53,558 nucleotides of DNA, taken from positions 1 to 53,558 of the forward strand of contig CAJUHM010000009.1 in the NCBI GenBank assembly GCA_910586475.1, given 5' to 3'. This stretch comes from an uncultured Muribaculaceae bacterium. Lineage in GTDB: Bacteria; Bacteroidota; Bacteroidia; Bacteroidales; Muribaculaceae. Position 1 is the stretch's first letter, and every line of letters starts with the position of its first letter. A model generated the notes under the pieces. It did no database searches, was not told the origin of the DNA, and was given only the letters and a program-made list of their open reading frames with translations. Shown in pieces: positions 25,869 to 33,646 of the stretch. The position numbers were made by a program, and so were the translations under genes.

Positions 25869-26081
25869 ATGAAAAAGAGCATCCCCTTTTTGTCAGCTTT
25901 TTTTATTGTATGGGCGTTCTCCGCTTATATTTGCTATCTGCTAAACCTTATATTGGACCGAAACTGGTTTACTAATGGTTGGCAAGAATACGTTATAATA
26001 GGTTTTGCAATTGCTGTGACATCCATATTTGGGCCTATATTGGCTGCATGGATTGGTAAATTTTCCAAAAAGAAATCGTAA
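25869..26081 (+). CDS. Small two-helix membrane protein, AT-rich
   Basis: A 70-residue protein (MKKSIPFLSAFFIVWAF) with two membrane helices (about 5-27 and 40-60) and a lysine-rich C-terminus (GKFSKKKS), so the tail is probably cytoplasmic. I do not recognise a family. Codon use is clearly richer in A/T than in the genes on either side, and it lies alone between a terminator and tRNA-Met, which is compatible with recent gain. A full -7 element supports expression. The frame runs further up to 25806, but the promoter overlaps that part. Confidence 0.6.
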   Translation: MKKSIPFLSAFFIVWAFSAYICYLLNLILDRNWFTNGWQEYVIIGFAIAVTSIFGPILAAWIGKFSKKKS

Positions 26082-26312
26082 TTGCTCATAGAGTAGCGCC
26101 AACTCCGCCGCACTTTCGTCAATCTAACCTAAAGTCCCGACCGCAGGGCTTCTCATCGGCTTGTCGCTTCGCTTGGCGAAGAATCCCTGACTCATACGCC
26201 CTTCGGACACCTCCGAGGGGTTTATTACGTAATTTCAAACGACTTTTGCAGCCGCCCGAATCCGCTGGTCCGCGATTGGCAGCTGGTCGGCTCCTCCGCA
26301 GGTGCATTCCCG
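26082..26312. other. GC-rich non-coding stretch beside tRNA-Met
   Basis: About 230 nt without a convincing gene. It is GC-rich between AT-rich neighbours and can form local hairpins (for example CTTCGC-TTG-GCGAAG near 26168-26182). A 65-codon minus-strand frame (26119-26316) is full of Arg, Gly and Cys and has no domain character. It may be a structured RNA, a decayed element or a repeated intergenic unit; the sequence alone does not decide. Confidence 0.35.
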
Positions 26313-26314
26313 TC

Positions 26315-26348
26315 ATAAAAAAAAGCGTAATCCTTAGGATTACGCTTT
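26315..26348 (-). terminator. Terminator of tRNA-Met
   Basis: Perfect 13-bp stem beginning AAAGCGTAATCCT (26322-26334), pairing with 26336-26348. Read on the minus strand it directly follows the tRNA and is followed by a run of T. Confidence 0.9.
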
Positions 26349-26349
26349 G

Positions 26350-26423
26350 TAGCGGGACCGAGAATTGAACTCGGGACCTCCGGGTTATGAATCCGACGCT
26401 CTAACCAACTGAGCTATCCCGCC
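26350..26423 (-). tRNA. tRNA-Met (CAU)
   Basis: A 74-nt cloverleaf on the minus strand: acceptor GGCGGGA / TCCCGCT, D-stem GCTC/GAGC, anticodon loop TTCATAA (CAU), T-stem CCGAG/CTCGG with loop TTCAATT, discriminator A. CCA is not encoded. It lacks the three G-C pairs of initiator anticodon stems and has a G-U pair at the end of the acceptor, so I call it elongator Met; a lysidine-modified tRNA-Ile (CAU) cannot be fully excluded. The top pair of the anticodon stem next to the loop is A-C. Confidence 0.92.
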
Positions 26424-26446
26424 ATTGTTTTTTCTGTTTTGCGGTG

Positions 26447-26478
26447 CAAAGTTATAACTTTTCTTTTATTCCCACAAA
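26447..26478 (-). promoter_or_regulatory. Promoter of tRNA-Met
   Basis: On the minus strand TTTG (26475-26478), exactly 20 nt, then TAACTTTG (26447-26454). Both elements are full matches. Confidence 0.85.
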
Positions 26479-26604
26479 CTTTTTGCCAAAAAAATCAAAC
26501 AAAAATTAGCAGAAAATTCAACACTCACCGTCAATCTCGCCATAGCGACCTCATTTCCAGCCCAATCGAGTCCTCCCTGGTCGCCGCCAGAAATCCACAA
26601 ACAA

Positions 26605-26639
26605 GCGGCATGTCGAAAGTATAACATTCGACATGCCGC
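26605..26639 (-). terminator. Terminator after flavodoxin gene
   Basis: Perfect 13-bp stem beginning GCGGCATGTCGAA (26605-26617), pairing with 26627-26639, with a 9-nt loop, then TTGTTTG on the minus strand. It lies 24 nt after the flavodoxin stop. Confidence 0.85.
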
Positions 26640-26663
26640 CATTATTTCACTCACATCAAAAAT

Positions 26664-27170
26664 TCAATCGGCGATCTGACGGCGAATTTCATCTGTCCAC
26701 TCCGAAATCTTTCCCGAAGTCAGATCTTCATGATTGACATTGTCTATTACAAGACCGACAATCCGACCGTCGACCTCAGAGTCTGAATGCGAAAAATCAT
26801 AACCGTCCGCATTAAATGCCCCGATCATCTCCGCACCAGCTTTCTTGAGCACTCCATACATCAGACCGACAGCATTGCAAAACGTATCCGACATTGTTTC
26901 ATCGCCACAGCCAAACACTGCCGCCCTCTTCCCCTTAAGATCAAGAGCGGCCACTCCGTCAAGAAAATCATGCATATCATCCTGGAGTTCGCCATCGCCC
27001 CAGGTGCTTGAGCCGAAAAGCAACACATCGTAGTCGCCCACTTTCGAGGGCTCAGCCTGCGAAACATCAAACACATTCTCGCTGCCCGCTCCGAGGGCCT
27101 CTGCAATTCTGCCGGCAACCTCTTCGGTAGTGCCGGTAGTAGATCCGTAGAAAATTCCGATAGTTTTCAT
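26664..27170 (-). CDS. fldA: Long-chain flavodoxin
   Basis: A 168-residue FMN electron carrier from the ATG at 27170 (MKTIGIFYGSTTGTTE). The phosphate loop is STTGTTE, the first flavin loop SSTWGDGEL, and the second GCGDETMSDTFCNA, all as in long-chain flavodoxins. It carries low-potential electrons in place of ferredoxin, often under iron limitation. Codons upstream of 27170 are AT-rich leader. No clear -7 element is seen upstream. It is monocistronic and ends in a strong hairpin. Confidence 0.93.
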   Translation of the reverse strand: MKTIGIFYGSTTGTTEEVAGRIAEALGAGSENVFDVSQAEPSKVGDYDVLLFGSSTWGDGELQDDMHDFLDGVAALDLKGKRAAVFGCGDETMSDTFCNAVGLMYGVLKKAGAEMIGAFNADGYDFSHSDSEVDGRIVGLVIDNVNHEDLTSGKISEWTDEIRRQIAD

Positions 27171-27359
27171 AATTATATAATCATTGTAATTTTTTTTATA
27201 AGACAGACTTCGTTTCATCTATAAAACGAGACACCGCCCTCCAATGTTCAACTCCGTGTGCCACTCATATGAAAACCCCACCCGTAGCAAAAAATAATAA
27301 AGATGTTAATTTGCCGAAAAGTTTAAATAACATCGTTAGGGATATTGCGTGAAATTGTG

Positions 27360-27367
27360 TAATTTTG
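27360..27367 (+). promoter_or_regulatory. -7 element of the purH promoter
   Basis: TAATTTTG is a full -7 match, with TTAG (27336-27339) 20 nt upstream as a partial -33. The leader would be about 42 nt. Confidence 0.6.
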
Positions 27368-27413
27368 CACTCTAATAATTAAAAACCAATAATCCTATCA
27401 TAAATCAAAACTA

Positions 27414-28946
27414 ATGTCTGACAAAAGAGTAATCAAAACGGCGCTGATCTCGGTGTTTCACAAAGACGGTCTTGACAACATTCTGAACATGCTTCATGCT
27501 CAGGAAGTCAAATTTCTTTCAACCGGTGGAACCAAGTCCTTCATCGAAAGCCTCGGCTTTCCCTGTGAAGCAGTTGAAGACCTGACATCATATCCCTCAA
27601 TCCTTGGCGGACGCGTCAAAACTCTTCATCCGAAAGTGTTCGGCGGAATTCTCAACCGTCGCGAAAATGAAGGTGACCGCGATCAGATCAAACAGTATGA
27701 GATTCCCGAAATCGACTTAGTTATCGTTGATTTATATCCGTTTGAGGCAACCGTCGCTTCAGGCGCAGCCCACGACGACATCATTGAAAAAATCGACATA
27801 GGCGGCATCTCGCTCATCCGTGCCGGCGCGAAAAACTACCGCGACGTCATCATCGTTGCCTCTAAAGCCCAATATGCACCTCTTGCAGAACTCATCAGCC
27901 GCAACGGCGCTGTCTCGGACCTCGCCGAACGCCAGTTCTTCGCCAAGGAAGCATTCAAGGTTTCATCCGGCTACGACACCACGATCTTCAACTATTTCGA
28001 CTCGCTCGACGCCGAAGCTCCGACAGCCATGCGCGAAGCCTACGACAACAAAATGCACCTCCGCTACGGAGAGAATCCCCATCAGAAAGGATCTTTCTTC
28101 GGCGATTTCTCCCGGATGTTCTCGCAGCTCCACGGCAAAGAAATCTCCTACAACAACCTCCTCGACATCGACGCTGCCGTCAGCCTGATCTCAGAATTTG
28201 AAGAACCGACATTCGGAATCCTCAAACACAACAACGCCTGCGGCATCGCAACGCGCCCGACCATGCTCGAAGCATGGACCGACGCCCTCGCCGGCGACCC
28301 CGTTTCTGCCTTCGGAGGAGTGCTCGTGGCCAACCGTGAAATCGACGCAGCGACCGCCGAACAGATCAACAAGATCTTCCTCGAAGTAATCATCGCCCCC
28401 TCCTACACAGAAGAGGCATTCGCAATACTTGCACAGAAGAAAAACCGAATCATCCTCCGCCAGAACGAAAAACTCTCGACGAAATACCAGTTCCGCAGCA
28501 TCCTCAACGGTGCGCTACTGCAGGAACGCGACCTCAAAATCGAGACTCCCGCCGATCTGACCCCCGTCACCGAAGTGAAACCGGACGAAGCTCAGATCGC
28601 CGACCTCCTCTTTGCCAACAAAGTTGTCAAAAACAGCAAAAGCAACGCCATCGTTCTCGCTAAAAACAACATGCTTCTCGCCTCCGGAGTCGGACAGACT
28701 TCAAGAGTCGACGCCCTCAAGCAGGCAATTGCCAAAGCTCAGTCGTTCGGTTTCGACCTCAATGGCGCAGTAATGGCTTCCGACGCATTCTTCCCCTTCG
28801 CCGACTGCGTTGAGATCGCCCACAAAGCAGGAATCACATCTGTCATCCAGCCCGGCGGATCAATCCGTGACCAGGAAACAATCGACTATTGCAACGCCAA
28901 CGGCATCGCAATGGTGACAACCGGAATCCGTCACTTCAAACACTAA
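27414..28946 (+). CDS. purH: Bifunctional AICAR formyltransferase / IMP cyclohydrolase
   Basis: A 510-residue enzyme for the last two steps of IMP synthesis. The N-terminal cyclohydrolase (MGS-like) domain shows LISVFHKDGL, FLSTGGTKSFIE and SILGGRVKTLHPKVFGGIL. The C-terminal transformylase shows LRYGENPHQKGSF, the catalytic GILKHNNACGIA, DPVSAFGG and the end SDAFFPFADCVEIAHKAG. The gene lies directly before mreB, an arrangement I know from other Bacteroidales, so the cell-shape genes may be partly read from its promoter. Confidence 0.96.
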   Translation: MSDKRVIKTALISVFHKDGLDNILNMLHAQEVKFLSTGGTKSFIESLGFPCEAVEDLTSYPSILGGRVKTLHPKVFGGILNRRENEGDRDQIKQYEIPEIDLVIVDLYPFEATVASGAAHDDIIEKIDIGGISLIRAGAKNYRDVIIVASKAQYAPLAELISRNGAVSDLAERQFFAKEAFKVSSGYDTTIFNYFDSLDAEAPTAMREAYDNKMHLRYGENPHQKGSFFGDFSRMFSQLHGKEISYNNLLDIDAAVSLISEFEEPTFGILKHNNACGIATRPTMLEAWTDALAGDPVSAFGGVLVANREIDAATAEQINKIFLEVIIAPSYTEEAFAILAQKKNRIILRQNEKLSTKYQFRSILNGALLQERDLKIETPADLTPVTEVKPDEAQIADLLFANKVVKNSKSNAIVLAKNNMLLASGVGQTSRVDALKQAIAKAQSFGFDLNGAVMASDAFFPFADCVEIAHKAGITSVIQPGGSIRDQETIDYCNANGIAMVTTGIRHFKH

Positions 28947-28995
28947 ATTTCCCCTCTGCATTCTCTCCTCCCTATTTCATCCACCAATAACAATT

Positions 28996-30015
28996 ATGGG
29001 ACTTTTTTCATTCAACAAAGAAATTGCTATTGACCTTGGAACGGCCAATACGATTATAATCCACAACGACAAGATTGTCATCGACGAACCCTCGATCGTG
29101 GCCATCGATGTCCGCACCGGCAAGCCTATTGCCGTCGGCAAGGACGCACAGCCGATGATGGGTAAGGAAAACGACAATATTCGCACCATACGCCCGCTCC
29201 GCCAGGGTGTGATCGCAGACTTCAACGCAGCCGAAATGATGATCCGCGGACTCGTCGGAAAAGCAAGCTCAAAGAGCCGCTGGTTCAGCCCCTCAATGAG
29301 AATGGTTGTCGGAATCCCGTCCGGATCTACAGAAGTCGAGATCCGCGCCGTACGCGACTCGTCGGAACACGCCGGTGGCCGTGACGTCTACATGCTCTAC
29401 GAGCCCATGGCAGCAGCTCTCGGAATCGGAATCGACGTCCTCGCTCCGGAAGGAAACATGATCGTCGACATAGGCGGCGGCACAACCGAAATAGCCGTCA
29501 TCTCGCTCGGAGGCATCGTCTCCAACAAGAGCATCCAGATCGCCGGCGACAACCTGACCGACGACATCCAGGAACACATGCGCCGCGTCCACAACGTCCG
29601 CGTCGGCGAGCGAACCGCCGAGCTGATCAAAATGAACGTCGGCTCAGCTCTGACCGAACTCGACAACCCGCCGCAGGACTACATCGTACATGGTCCGAAC
29701 GTGATGACAGCTCTTCCGATGGAAGTCCCCGTGTCATATCAGGAAATCTCCCACTGTATCGAACGCACGATCTCAAAGATCGAGACAGCCGTACTCGGAG
29801 CGCTGGAAATGACGCCGCCCGAACTCTATGCCGACATCGTCAAAAACGGCATCTATCTCGCAGGTGGAGGCGCATTGCTCCGTGGTCTTGACAAACGCTT
29901 GACCGACAAAATCGGAATTCAGTTCCACGTTGCCGAAGATCCGCTGCTCGCTGTTGCGAAAGGAACTGGTGTCGCGCTGAAGAACATCGACAAATTCTCA
30001 TTCCTCATCCGCTGA
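28996..30015 (+). CDS. mreB: Rod-shape protein MreB
   Basis: Actin-like filament protein of 339 residues. Phosphate-1 IDLGTANTIIIH, connect-1, phosphate-2 MIVDIGGGTTEIAVISLGG and the adenosine motif (YLAGGGALLRGLD) are visible. It runs under the inner membrane and guides the elongation synthases MreCD, MrdA and RodA coded just downstream. The start lies 49 nt after purH. Confidence 0.97.
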   Translation: MGLFSFNKEIAIDLGTANTIIIHNDKIVIDEPSIVAIDVRTGKPIAVGKDAQPMMGKENDNIRTIRPLRQGVIADFNAAEMMIRGLVGKASSKSRWFSPSMRMVVGIPSGSTEVEIRAVRDSSEHAGGRDVYMLYEPMAAALGIGIDVLAPEGNMIVDIGGGTTEIAVISLGGIVSNKSIQIAGDNLTDDIQEHMRRVHNVRVGERTAELIKMNVGSALTELDNPPQDYIVHGPNVMTALPMEVPVSYQEISHCIERTISKIETAVLGALEMTPPELYADIVKNGIYLAGGGALLRGLDKRLTDKIGIQFHVAEDPLLAVAKGTGVALKNIDKFSFLIR

Positions 30016-30068
30016 TATTCTTCCTCACGCGCCCACTGACAGAGTGACGCAATCCGAAGAAAGGCTTG

Positions 30069-30157
30069 TTCCGTATCGCAACGGATACGGAATTATCTTA
30101 AGAGAATGTTTGGGTTTAACACGGATCAACAAATAAGAGTTAAACCAGACATTCTCT
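30069..30157 (+). other. Two hairpins in the mreB-mreC gap
   Basis: The 378-nt stretch 30016-30393 has no gene. It holds a perfect 9-bp hairpin TTCCGTATC / GATACGGAA (30069-30077, 30084-30092), then a long imperfect one: 30101-30120 pairs with 30139-30157 (AGAGAATGT with ACATTCTCT, GGTTTAAC with GTTAAACC), with an 18-nt loop. A third short hairpin (CGGCCGG / CCGGCCG, 30321-30337) lies just before mreC. No U-run follows the first two, so they may be RNA-processing or attenuation elements rather than plain terminators. Confidence 0.6.
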
Positions 30158-30393
30158 GAGACGCAAAAGACTGCAACCCGAATCCAACCGATCGATTCAG
30201 CCTACCATCCCCTGTCGGGCTCGTCCGGCAGCCATTCCGCCAGATCCGTCCTTAGTCATTCCGTCAGCCCATAAGGCCAGCGGAACGACAAACCGGCAGA
30301 TACTCATTCCCCGACATCCCCGGCCGGTCTCCGGCCGTCTGTCGTTTCCTGCACTTGCCGTCCTTAACCCTCAAGAGATCTCAATTAGAGAAC

Positions 30394-31260
30394 GTGAACA
30401 CGCTGCTATATTTCTTACTTAAGGCCCGACCGTGGATTCTTTTCGCGGCTTATACCATCATAGGTTGCGTATTGCTTTTCAACAGCAACCCCTATCAACA
30501 GTCGATCTATCTGACCTCCGCCAACTCTTTTAGCACACAGGTCTACAATGCGGCAAACGGAGTCACTTCCTATTTCAACCTGCGTAACATCAACGAAGAC
30601 CTTCAGCGACGAAACCGCGACCTCGAGCTTGAAGTGCTGTCGCTGAAACAGCAGCTTGTCGACTTCCGCGACATGGAATATGCAATCAGCCATCCGGTCG
30701 ATTCAGTCCTGCAGCGCTACGACTTTGTCCTTGCCCACGTCATCAACAACAGCGTCCACCGCCCCCGCAACTACATAACAATCCAAAAAGGTTCGCTCGA
30801 CGGAATCCGGCCGGACATGGGCGTTGTGGACCAGAACGGGATTGTCGGCAAAATCAACGTCGTCGGACCTCACTCCGCAAGAATCATATCGCTGCTCAAT
30901 GACAACTTCCGTGTCTCCTGCAAAATCAAAAAGACCAACAGCGTCGGATCTCTCGTCTGGAAACACTCGGACTATACCGAAGCCATCATTGAAGAGATCC
31001 CGCGGCACGCAACCTATGCCAAAGGCGACACAATCATAACCTCAGGCTATTCAACAAGCTTCCCCGAAGGAATCCCCGTTGGAGTCGTCGTCGGCGAAAT
31101 GAAGGACCACGACGACAACTACCTTACACTTCGCGTGAAGCTATTCACGGATTTTTCCAAACTTTCGACCGTTCGCGTCATCGTCGACAACATGGCTGAC
31201 GAACTGAAGGCTCTTGAAAACGAAAGCAGCAAAACGGAGAATCCCGACACAAACCTATAA
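30394..31260 (+). CDS. mreC: Rod-shape protein MreC
   Basis: A 288-residue inner-membrane protein if started at the GTG at 30394 (VNTLLYFLLKARPWIL). No ATG exists in this N-terminal region; an in-frame TTG at 30355 would add 13 residues (MPSLTLKRSQLEN) without family character. A single membrane helix (WILFAAYTIIGCVLLF) is followed by a coiled coil (LRNINEDLQRRNRDLELEVLSLKQQL split) and the MreC beta domain (VINNSVHRPRNYITIQKGSLDGIRPDMGVV). MreC links MreB to the periplasmic synthases. It is followed by mreD after 18 nt. Confidence 0.9.
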   Translation: MNTLLYFLLKARPWILFAAYTIIGCVLLFNSNPYQQSIYLTSANSFSTQVYNAANGVTSYFNLRNINEDLQRRNRDLELEVLSLKQQLVDFRDMEYAISHPVDSVLQRYDFVLAHVINNSVHRPRNYITIQKGSLDGIRPDMGVVDQNGIVGKINVVGPHSARIISLLNDNFRVSCKIKKTNSVGSLVWKHSDYTEAIIEEIPRHATYAKGDTIITSGYSTSFPEGIPVGVVVGEMKDHDDNYLTLRVKLFTDFSKLSTVRVIVDNMADELKALENESSKTENPDTNL

Positions 31261-31278
31261 CAGCTGACAATACAGCCC

Positions 31279-31800
31279 ATGACAAAGTCCTCACTTCAAA
31301 TGCTTGCCATCTCGCTTGTGCTTCTTCTCGTGCAGGTTGTTGTGCTCAACCGGATCTGCCTTTTCGGGATGGCCGTGCCCTTTGCATTTATCTATATTAT
31401 ACTCCGCCTTCCGCTCACCATGTCAAAAGAATGGCTCTTCACCATAGCCTTTACGATCGGACTGACTGTCGATGTCTTCTCAGACACCGGCGGAATCAAT
31501 ACAATCGGATGTCTATCGATCGCCGCTCTGCGACGCCCGATCCTCCACCTCTATTTCCCGCGCGAAGATGAACTGACCGACCCGTTTCCGAGCATCCACT
31601 CCCTCGGAATGCTGACCTACTTCAAATACACCCTGAGCATCACGGCAATCTTCTGCATAATCGTATTTCTTCTCGAGGATCTTTCGTTTTTCAGAATCTG
31701 GCATCTGGTCGAATGCATCCTGACCAGCACAATTCTGACGACAGCGCTTCTGATCGGCATTGACAGCCTAACTCTCCCCAGACATGAGAAAAGACTATAA
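31279..31800 (+). CDS. mreD: Rod-shape protein MreD
   Basis: A 173-residue protein of about five membrane helices, as usual for MreD (MLAISLVLLLVQVVVLNRICLFG; PFAFIYIILRLPL; LFTIAFTIGLTVDVFSDTGGINTIG). It works with MreC in the elongation machine. Its 3' end overlaps mrdA by 17 nt. Confidence 0.92.
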   Translation: MTKSSLQMLAISLVLLLVQVVVLNRICLFGMAVPFAFIYIILRLPLTMSKEWLFTIAFTIGLTVDVFSDTGGINTIGCLSIAALRRPILHLYFPREDELTDPFPSIHSLGMLTYFKYTLSITAIFCIIVFLLEDLSFFRIWHLVECILTSTILTTALLIGIDSLTLPRHEKRL

Positions 31801-33646
31801 TCTTGAAAAAAGAAAATACGTAATCGGCGGCTTCATTGCCATTATAGTTGTCATCTATCTGCTTCGACTCTTCGACCTTCAGGTTCTCGACAACCGCTAC
31901 AAGGACGACGCCGACTCAAATGCATTTCTCCGGAAATCAATCTATCCTTCGCGAGGCGTGATCTACGACCGCAACGGCAACGTCGTGGTCTACAACCGCC
32001 CTGCCTACGACATTATGGTCATTCCCCGCGACATACAGCCCTTCGACACCATCGACTTCTGCAACACGCTCGGAATCACGCGCGACCAGCTGATCGACCG
32101 CTTTGCCGAGATGAAAGACAAAAGCAAGAACCCCGGCTACTCATCCTACTCCCCGCAGACCCTGATAACCCACCTCGACGCAGCCGACTACGGTCGAATG
32201 CAGGAAAAAATGTACCGTTTCCCCGGATTCTACATCCAGAAACGTATTCTCCGCGAATACAACTACCACTGCGGGGCAAACATTCTCGGAAACATCCGCG
32301 AAGTCTCGCCGGAAGATATAAAGCGCGACCCCTATTACCGCCGCGGTGACTACACCGGCGACCTCGGCGTCGAAAAAAGCTATGAAAACTTCCTCCGTGG
32401 CGTCAAAGGCGAAGAAATACTCATCCGCGACGCTCTCGGACAGATCCATGGCCACTACGATGACGGCGCACACGACAAAAAAGCCATCTCCGGACGAAAT
32501 CTCAAACTCGGAATCGACATTGAGCTACAGGAATATGCCGAACGCCTCATGACCGGAAAAATCGGCGCTGTCGTGGCGATCGAACCGGCAACCGGCGAAG
32601 TCCTTGCGCTCGTGACAAGCCCGACCTACGATCCGGCCATGCTCGTCGGTCGCGACCGCGGCAAAAACTACAAAGCCCTGCGCGACAACCCCCACAAACC
32701 GCTCCTCGACCGCTCGATCCAAGGAGCCTATCCCCCCGGATCGACATTCAAACCCGGACAAGGGCTCATACTGCTCCAGGAAGGGATAATAACCCTCGGC
32801 ACAGTATTCCCGTGCAGCAGGGGCTATGTCAATTCAGGTCTGCGCGTAGGCTGCCACGGACACGCATCACCGATCGCGCTCAAGCCAGCCCTACAGACCT
32901 CTTGCAATGCCTATTTCTGCTGGGGTCTTAAAGCAATGCTTGAACGCAAGCGCCAGTACGGATCCACCGCCAAAGCCTTCGAAGTCTGGAAGACCCACCT
33001 TGTCGAACTCGGCTACGGCTACAAACTCGGAATCGACATTCCCGGCGAGAGCCGCGGCTTCCTTCCCAACGCAAAATTCTATGACAAAATCTACGGCGAA
33101 GACAAATGGTCGGCCAACTCGATCATCTCCGTCTCGATCGGACAGGGCGAAATCATGGCCACACCACTCCAGATCTGCAACCTCGGCGCCACTATAGCCA
33201 ATCGCGGTTGGTTCGTGACTCCCCACGTAGTCAAGGAAATCGAAGACACCGTACTCGCCCGGCAGTATGTCGACAAGCGCACACCCAACATCAACCGCGC
33301 CCACTTCGAATCCGTTGCCGAAGGAATGAGAATGGCGGTCACCGGAGGAACATGTAAACTGGCCAACCTGCCCGACATCGAAGTCTGCGGAAAAACGGGA
33401 ACCGCCCAGAACCCCCACGGCCGCGACCACTCCGTCTTCATGGGCTTTGCCCCCTACCACGATCCGAAAATCGCCGTCTGCGTCTACGTCGAAAACGCCG
33501 GATTCGGAGCCACCTTCGGAGTCCCGATCGGAAGTCTCGTGATTGAGAAATACCTCAAGGGCGAAATCTCTGAATCGAGAAAATATATTGAAGAACGAAT
33601 GTTGCATACATCTACCATACAAACCAATGCGTCAAAGAGAAAATAA
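31784..33646 (+). CDS. mrdA: Penicillin-binding protein 2 (elongation transpeptidase)
   Basis: Class B PBP of 620 residues that crosslinks peptidoglycan during rod growth. It has an N-terminal membrane anchor (YVIGGFIAIIVVIYLL), a dimerisation region and the transpeptidase domain: STFK in YPPGSTFKPGQG (Ser near 320), SCN in LQTSCNAYF, and KTG in CGKTGTAQNPHG (near 536). It overlaps mreD before it and rodA after it, so the three are translationally coupled. Confidence 0.95.
   Translation: MRKDYNLEKRKYVIGGFIAIIVVIYLLRLFDLQVLDNRYKDDADSNAFLRKSIYPSRGVIYDRNGNVVVYNRPAYDIMVIPRDIQPFDTIDFCNTLGITRDQLIDRFAEMKDKSKNPGYSSYSPQTLITHLDAADYGRMQEKMYRFPGFYIQKRILREYNYHCGANILGNIREVSPEDIKRDPYYRRGDYTGDLGVEKSYENFLRGVKGEEILIRDALGQIHGHYDDGAHDKKAISGRNLKLGIDIELQEYAERLMTGKIGAVVAIEPATGEVLALVTSPTYDPAMLVGRDRGKNYKALRDNPHKPLLDRSIQGAYPPGSTFKPGQGLILLQEGIITLGTVFPCSRGYVNSGLRVGCHGHASPIALKPALQTSCNAYFCWGLKAMLERKRQYGSTAKAFEVWKTHLVELGYGYKLGIDIPGESRGFLPNAKFYDKIYGEDKWSANSIISVSIGQGEIMATPLQICNLGATIANRGWFVTPHVVKEIEDTVLARQYVDKRTPNINRAHFESVAEGMRMAVTGGTCKLANLPDIEVCGKTGTAQNPHGRDHSVFMGFAPYHDPKIAVCVYVENAGFGATFGVPIGSLVIEKYLKGEISESRKYIEERMLHTSTIQTNASKRK

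Noticed and set aside
26119..26316. A 65-codon minus-strand frame in the GC-rich block beside tRNA-Met
   Set aside because: Arg/Gly/Cys-rich, no start context or domain; kept only as non-coding sequence of unknown kind.
26350..26423. tRNA-Met as attachment site of an integrated element
   Set aside because: No repeat of the tRNA 3' end and no integrase or phage gene could be found within the window.
32891..33622. A 243-codon open frame on the minus strand inside mrdA
   Set aside because: It lies wholly opposite the conserved PBP2 transpeptidase domain, and its protein is rich in Val, Asp, Gly and Phe as expected for the shadow of C-ending codons.
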